DNA of 9,914 nucleotides from Chloroflexi bacterium UBA4736 (GTDB taxonomy: Bacteria > Chloroflexota > Dormibacteria > Dormibacterales > Dormibacteraceae). This document shows positions 7,748-9,914 of this stretch, piece after piece. The notes under the pieces are model-generated. The model was given only the letters and a program-made list of their open reading frames with translations. It was not told the DNA's origin and did not search any database. The stretch covers positions 1-9,914 of the forward strand of contig DHIW01000014.1 of the NCBI GenBank assembly GCA_002404015.1, in the 5' to 3' direction. The position numbers and the translations under genes were made by a program. Within the stretch, counting starts at the first letter, position 1. Each line of letters starts with the position of its first letter.

Positions 7748-8592
7748 GCTAACGTCCCGCGCCGGGCCTCCACCAGGAAGTTGAGCGCGTTCAGGTAAGC
7801 GTGGATCCCGGCTTCGATAGCGTTCGTGGAGGCTCCCGAACCGACGACCCGCAGCCCGTCCAGTGTCAGCTCGATCACCGCCTCGGCCATCGCGTCCCGG
7901 CCGGGGGTGGCCGCCACCACCGAGAAGTTCTGGACCTCAGGCTCGAGGTTCGTCAGCTTCTGGATAGCCTTCATAGCCGCGTCCAGCGGCCCGTCGCCAT
8001 GCTCGCGCCGCATGGCCGGGCCGTGGCCGAGCTCCAGGGTGACCTCGGCCGTGGCCGGCAGCCCGGTCGTGGACTGAACGGTCACCGCCAGCAGGCGGAA
8101 GCGCTGTGGGGCCTCGGCCACCTTCTCCTGGGCGACGGCGCGCAGGTCGGCCTCGTAGACGCGCTCCTTCTCGTCGCACAGCTCCAGTACCGACGAGTAG
8201 ATGGAGCCCAGGAGCTCGTCGTCGCTGACGGGCACGCCCAGCCGGCGCAGCTCACCGGCCAGGTGCTCCCGGCCCGCGTCGCTGCCGACCACGCCGGCCG
8301 CCGGGTCGAAGCCGAGCAGCGACTTCTCCACCACGGCCGGCTCGGGCAGGTTCACGCGCAGCCGGTCGAGCTTGCCGGCCGCCTCCGGGAACGCCTCCTT
8401 CATCTCGTGCAGCCACTCCTCCCAGCGCGGGAGGTCGATCAGGGCGGCCATGGAGGTGACTGAGGTGTGGGAGGCGAGCACCGCCACCGGGCGGCCTTCG
8501 TCGGTGACCACGACGGAGTCGCCGGAAGCCACCCCGCGGACCAGCGAGAGGGCCTGCGCGGCGAAGTCGTCGACGCTCACCGTGCGCGGCAT
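7744..8592 (-). CDS. Chimera: Phd/YefM-like N-terminus fused to LeuA allosteric domain, no catalytic barrel
   Basis: 282 residues. Residues 1-42 resemble the Phd/YefM antitoxin DNA-binding domain: TVSV, then VASGDSVVVTDEGRPVAVLAS. A linker with a charged helical stretch follows (about 50-85). From about 90 the protein matches the C-terminal part of 2-isopropylmalate synthase: the linker subdomain GREHLAGELRRLGVPVSDDEL with LCDEKERVYEADLRAV (107-153), then the leucine-sensing dimer domain with GDGPLDAAMKAI (199-210), TPGRDAMAEAVIEL (229-242) and GSGASTNAIEAGIHAYLNALN (251-271). The TIM-barrel catalytic domain, about 300 residues in LeuA, is absent, so isopropylmalate synthesis is not possible. 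A ligand-responsive DNA-binding regulator is the favoured inference. No toxin gene is adjacent; the coupled neighbour is the PPOX protein. ATG 8592 fits the start of the Phd-like region and has no Shine-Dalgarno. Confidence 0.85.
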   Translation of the reverse strand: MPRTVSVDDFAAQALSLVRGVASGDSVVVTDEGRPVAVLASHTSVTSMAALIDLPRWEEWLHEMKEAFPEAAGKLDRLRVNLPEPAVVEKSLLGFDPAAGVVGSDAGREHLAGELRRLGVPVSDDELLGSIYSSVLELCDEKERVYEADLRAVAQEKVAEAPQRFRLLAVTVQSTTGLPATAEVTLELGHGPAMRREHGDGPLDAAMKAIQKLTNLEPEVQNFSVVAATPGRDAMAEAVIELTLDGLRVVGSGASTNAIEAGIHAYLNALNFLVEARRGTLA

Positions 8593-8604
8593 CGACCCAG
8601 TGTA
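8593..8604 (-). promoter_or_regulatory. Candidate -10 box of a leaderless transcript
   Basis: On the - strand TACACT (complement of 8599-8604) lies six bases before ATG 8592. A start of transcription at or next to the ATG would give a leaderless mRNA, consistent with the absence of a Shine-Dalgarno sequence. No strong -35 element is seen. The assignment is from spacing and sequence only. Confidence 0.4.
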
Positions 8605-8628
8605 GACCCTGGCTGGAGACGTACTCGA

Positions 8629-8644
8629 AGCGCCCTGGCGCGCT
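8629..8644. repeat. Inverted repeat in the divergent promoter region, candidate operator
   Basis: GCGCC-CT-GGCGC (8630-8641), nested with AGCGC (8629-8633) and GCGCT (8640-8644), forms a compact palindrome near the centre of the 75-base gap between the Phd-LeuA-like gene and the LiaF-like gene. It could be an operator for the neighbouring regulator, which is inference; short GC palindromes arise by chance in such DNA. I see no clear promoter for the + strand gene in this gap. Confidence 0.35.
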
Positions 8645-8667
8645 GGTTGAAGGCCGAGAATAGCGGC

Positions 8668-9564
8668 GTGACTCGGAACCAGAGAGGGTCGCTGGTCGGC
8701 CTGCTGCTGGTGGCCTTGGGCGTGATCGCCCTGCTCGCCAACCTGGGGCTCATCTCGGCGGACGCGCTGCTGGGATTGCTGGACCTCTGGCCTCTCTTGC
8801 TGATCGTGATCGGCCTCGAGCTGATAGTCCGGCGCCTGCTGGCGCCGCCGCGGGCGACGCTGGCGGGAGCGGCGATCCTGGCGCTCGCGGTCGTCGGTGC
8901 GCTCGCCTACGTCAGCCTGGTGCCGCCCCCGGCCATCGAGACGACCACCGCCAGCGCGCCCGCCGGTGGCGTGGACAAGGCCGCCCTCGACCTCGGCCTG
9001 GGGGCCTCCAACCTGGAGGTCAAATCCGCCTCGCTCGGCACGGACCTGTATCGGGCCACCTTCCAGTTCCCCAAGGGCTCGGCGCCGGACGTGAGCGTCG
9101 ACAACGGGACAGTCGGCATCAGCGACCACCAGGGTTTCGGCCGCCTGGCGTTCGGGCGCCGCCACGTCAGCCTGACCCTCAACTCCGATATCCCCTGGGC
9201 GATCTCGGTGGGGGGCGGCGCCACCAACGGCACGCTCGACCTGCGACTGCTGAAGCTGACTTCACTGGACGTCAACGGAGGCGCCAACCGGGAGACGGTA
9301 GACCTGCCGCCGCCGCATGGCACCGTGACACTCTCGATCTCCGGCGGCGCCAGCAACCTGACGCTGCACCGGCCCCCGGGCACGCCGGTCAGCGTCCAGA
9401 TCTCGGGAGGAGCCAGCAACCTGGACGCCGACGGCCACCACATCAGCGCCTTTGCCAATGACCAGTCCTGGAGCACCCCCGGCTACGACAGCGCCCAGGA
9501 CCGCTACCAGGTCGACGTCAGCGGGGGCGCCAGCAGCGTCAAGCTCGATCAGGCAGCCGGCTAG
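8668..9564 (+). CDS. LiaF/DUF5668-type membrane protein with toastrack-like repeats
   Basis: 298 residues. Three predicted membrane helices (about 9-28, 34-54 and 64-84); the first two, with a short loop and the DLWPLLLIVIGLELIVRR stretch, match the LiaI/LiaF transmembrane family (DUF5668). After a proline-rich linker comes an external beta-strand domain (about 103-298) with a repeated turn motif GGA-(S/T/N): LGLGASNL (109-116), GGGATN (182-187), GGANRE (204-209), GGASNL (226-231), GGASNL (247-252) and GGASSV (286-291), typical of LiaF C-terminal/DUF4097 'toastrack' beta-solenoids. Relatives sense or modulate the response to cell-envelope stress, usually beside a LiaRS-type two-component system, which is not visible here. 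The GTG at 8668 starts just before the first helix; the Shine-Dalgarno is weak, so a leaderless or poorly initiated start is possible. The stop shares CTAG with the next gene. Confidence 0.85.
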   Translation: MTRNQRGSLVGLLLVALGVIALLANLGLISADALLGLLDLWPLLLIVIGLELIVRRLLAPPRATLAGAAILALAVVGALAYVSLVPPPAIETTTASAPAGGVDKAALDLGLGASNLEVKSASLGTDLYRATFQFPKGSAPDVSVDNGTVGISDHQGFGRLAFGRRHVSLTLNSDIPWAISVGGGATNGTLDLRLLKLTSLDVNGGANRETVDLPPPHGTVTLSISGGASNLTLHRPPGTPVSVQISGGASNLDADGHHISAFANDQSWSTPGYDSAQDRYQVDVSGGASSVKLDQAAG

Positions 9565-9914
9565 CCTGCCAGCCAGGCGTCGAGCAGCCGGACTCGCTCG
9601 CTGAAGCGAGCCGCCGTCTCCGCGCTGACCGCCGCGCGCAGGCCGCGAGCGGCCACGTCCAGCATGGACTCCAGGTCCGCGCGGAGCACCTCGCCGGCCC
9701 GCAGCACGCGGGGCAGGGCGGCCGCCCTCTCGGCGCCTCCCAACAGCTCCTCCTGGCCGGTGCCCAGCTTTGCCAGCGAGTCCGACTCGGCCAGCAGCCG
9801 GGCACCCAGGTGGCGTCCTTCTTCGTCGCCCCGACCCGCGGCCAGACCGGCGCCGGCCCGGGCGGCGGCGGCCGCCAGGCGGGCCTCCAGCAGCCGGCCG
9901 GCGGCGGCCGGGGC
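9561..9914 (-). CDS. Unrecognised Ala/Leu/Arg-rich helical protein (partial, 5' end outside window)
   Basis: 117 C-terminal residues of a gene that runs off the end of the window; the frame is open from 9914 to the TAG at 9561-9563. The composition (Ala, Leu, Arg, Glu) and lack of glycine/proline breaks indicate a mostly alpha-helical soluble region with no membrane segment. The last 40 residues (LESMLDVAARGLRAAV through RVRLLDAWLAG) faintly recall the helical C-terminal collar domain of DNA polymerase III delta'/delta subunits, but the match is too weak to name. Shorter starts inside (TTG 9743) would cut a continuous helical domain, so a start upstream of the window is preferred. Convergent with the LiaF-like gene, sharing CTAG at 9561-9564. 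Confidence 0.6.
   Translation of the reverse strand, partial: APAAAGRLLEARLAAAAARAGAGLAAGRGDEEGRHLGARLLAESDSLAKLGTGQEELLGGAERAAALPRVLRAGEVLRADLESMLDVAARGLRAAVSAETAARFSERVRLLDAWLAG

Noticed and set aside
7801..8463. 220-codon + strand frame opposite the Phd-LeuA chimera
   Set aside because: A shadow of the LeuA-like gene on the other strand; it has no recognisable motifs.
7744..8592. Toxin-antitoxin locus based on the Phd-like N-terminus
   Set aside because: No Doc, YoeB or other toxin-like gene lies beside it; the coupled gene is a PPOX-family protein.
8593..9165. Upstream extension of the Phd-LeuA frame by about 190 codons
   Set aside because: It lies antisense to the LiaF-like gene, is Gln/Arg/Gly-rich without motifs, and the Phd-like region begins exactly at ATG 8592.

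Overview
High-GC bacterial chromosome segment (roughly 70% by eye). The mix of genes fits a high-GC Gram-positive or a neighbouring deep lineage (Actinomycetota, or Chloroflexota/Dormibacterota-like): an F420/FMN-type PPOX protein, an actinobacterial-style patatin and amino-acid dehydrogenase, a Phd/YefM domain, and leaderless-looking starts. The phylum is inference only; the 23S fragment would settle it.

Region 1 (1-361) is the 3' end of a 23S rRNA gene starting at the sarcin-ricin loop, a short spacer with two small hairpins, and a strong intrinsic terminator with a UUCG tetraloop. No 5S rRNA gene lies between the 23S end and the terminator, so 5S is probably unlinked here.

Region 2 (366-4025, + strand) is a compact operon behind a near-consensus sigma-70-type promoter. 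It encodes a small double zinc-ribbon protein, then ribD, ribE, ribBA and ribH, joined by overlaps or gaps of a few bases. With RibBA supplying both precursors, the set covers riboflavin synthesis from GTP and ribulose 5-phosphate, apart from the dephosphorylation step. No FMN riboswitch is visible.

Region 3 (4005-6364, - strand) holds a Glu/Leu/Phe/Val-type amino-acid dehydrogenase and, upstream of it, a patatin-like phospholipase. The 104-base gap between them carries an unusual set of TCTAGAGGTCC direct and inverted repeats that can form mutually exclusive hairpins.

Region 4 (6539-7448, + strand) encodes a six-helix membrane domain followed, in another frame and with no usual start codon of its own, by a complete LuxR/GerE HTH domain. 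An exact 10-bp tandem duplication sits at the junction. Removing one copy joins both parts into a single 299-residue membrane-anchored regulator.

Region 5 (7445-8592, - strand) is a two-gene unit: a chimera of a Phd/YefM-like N-terminus with the allosteric C-terminal region of 2-isopropylmalate synthase and no catalytic barrel, coupled by a CTGA overlap to a short PPOX protein. Facing away from it is a LiaF/toastrack-like envelope-sensor protein (8668-9564). The window ends in an unrecognised Ala-rich partial gene on the - strand. Two of the three convergent gene pairs share one CTAG as stop codons on both strands; the third (ribH and the dehydrogenase) overlaps by 21 bases.

The most interesting items are the Phd-LeuA-regulatory chimera, the 10-bp repeat switch in the membrane LuxR gene, and the repeat-built RNA structure ahead of the dehydrogenase.
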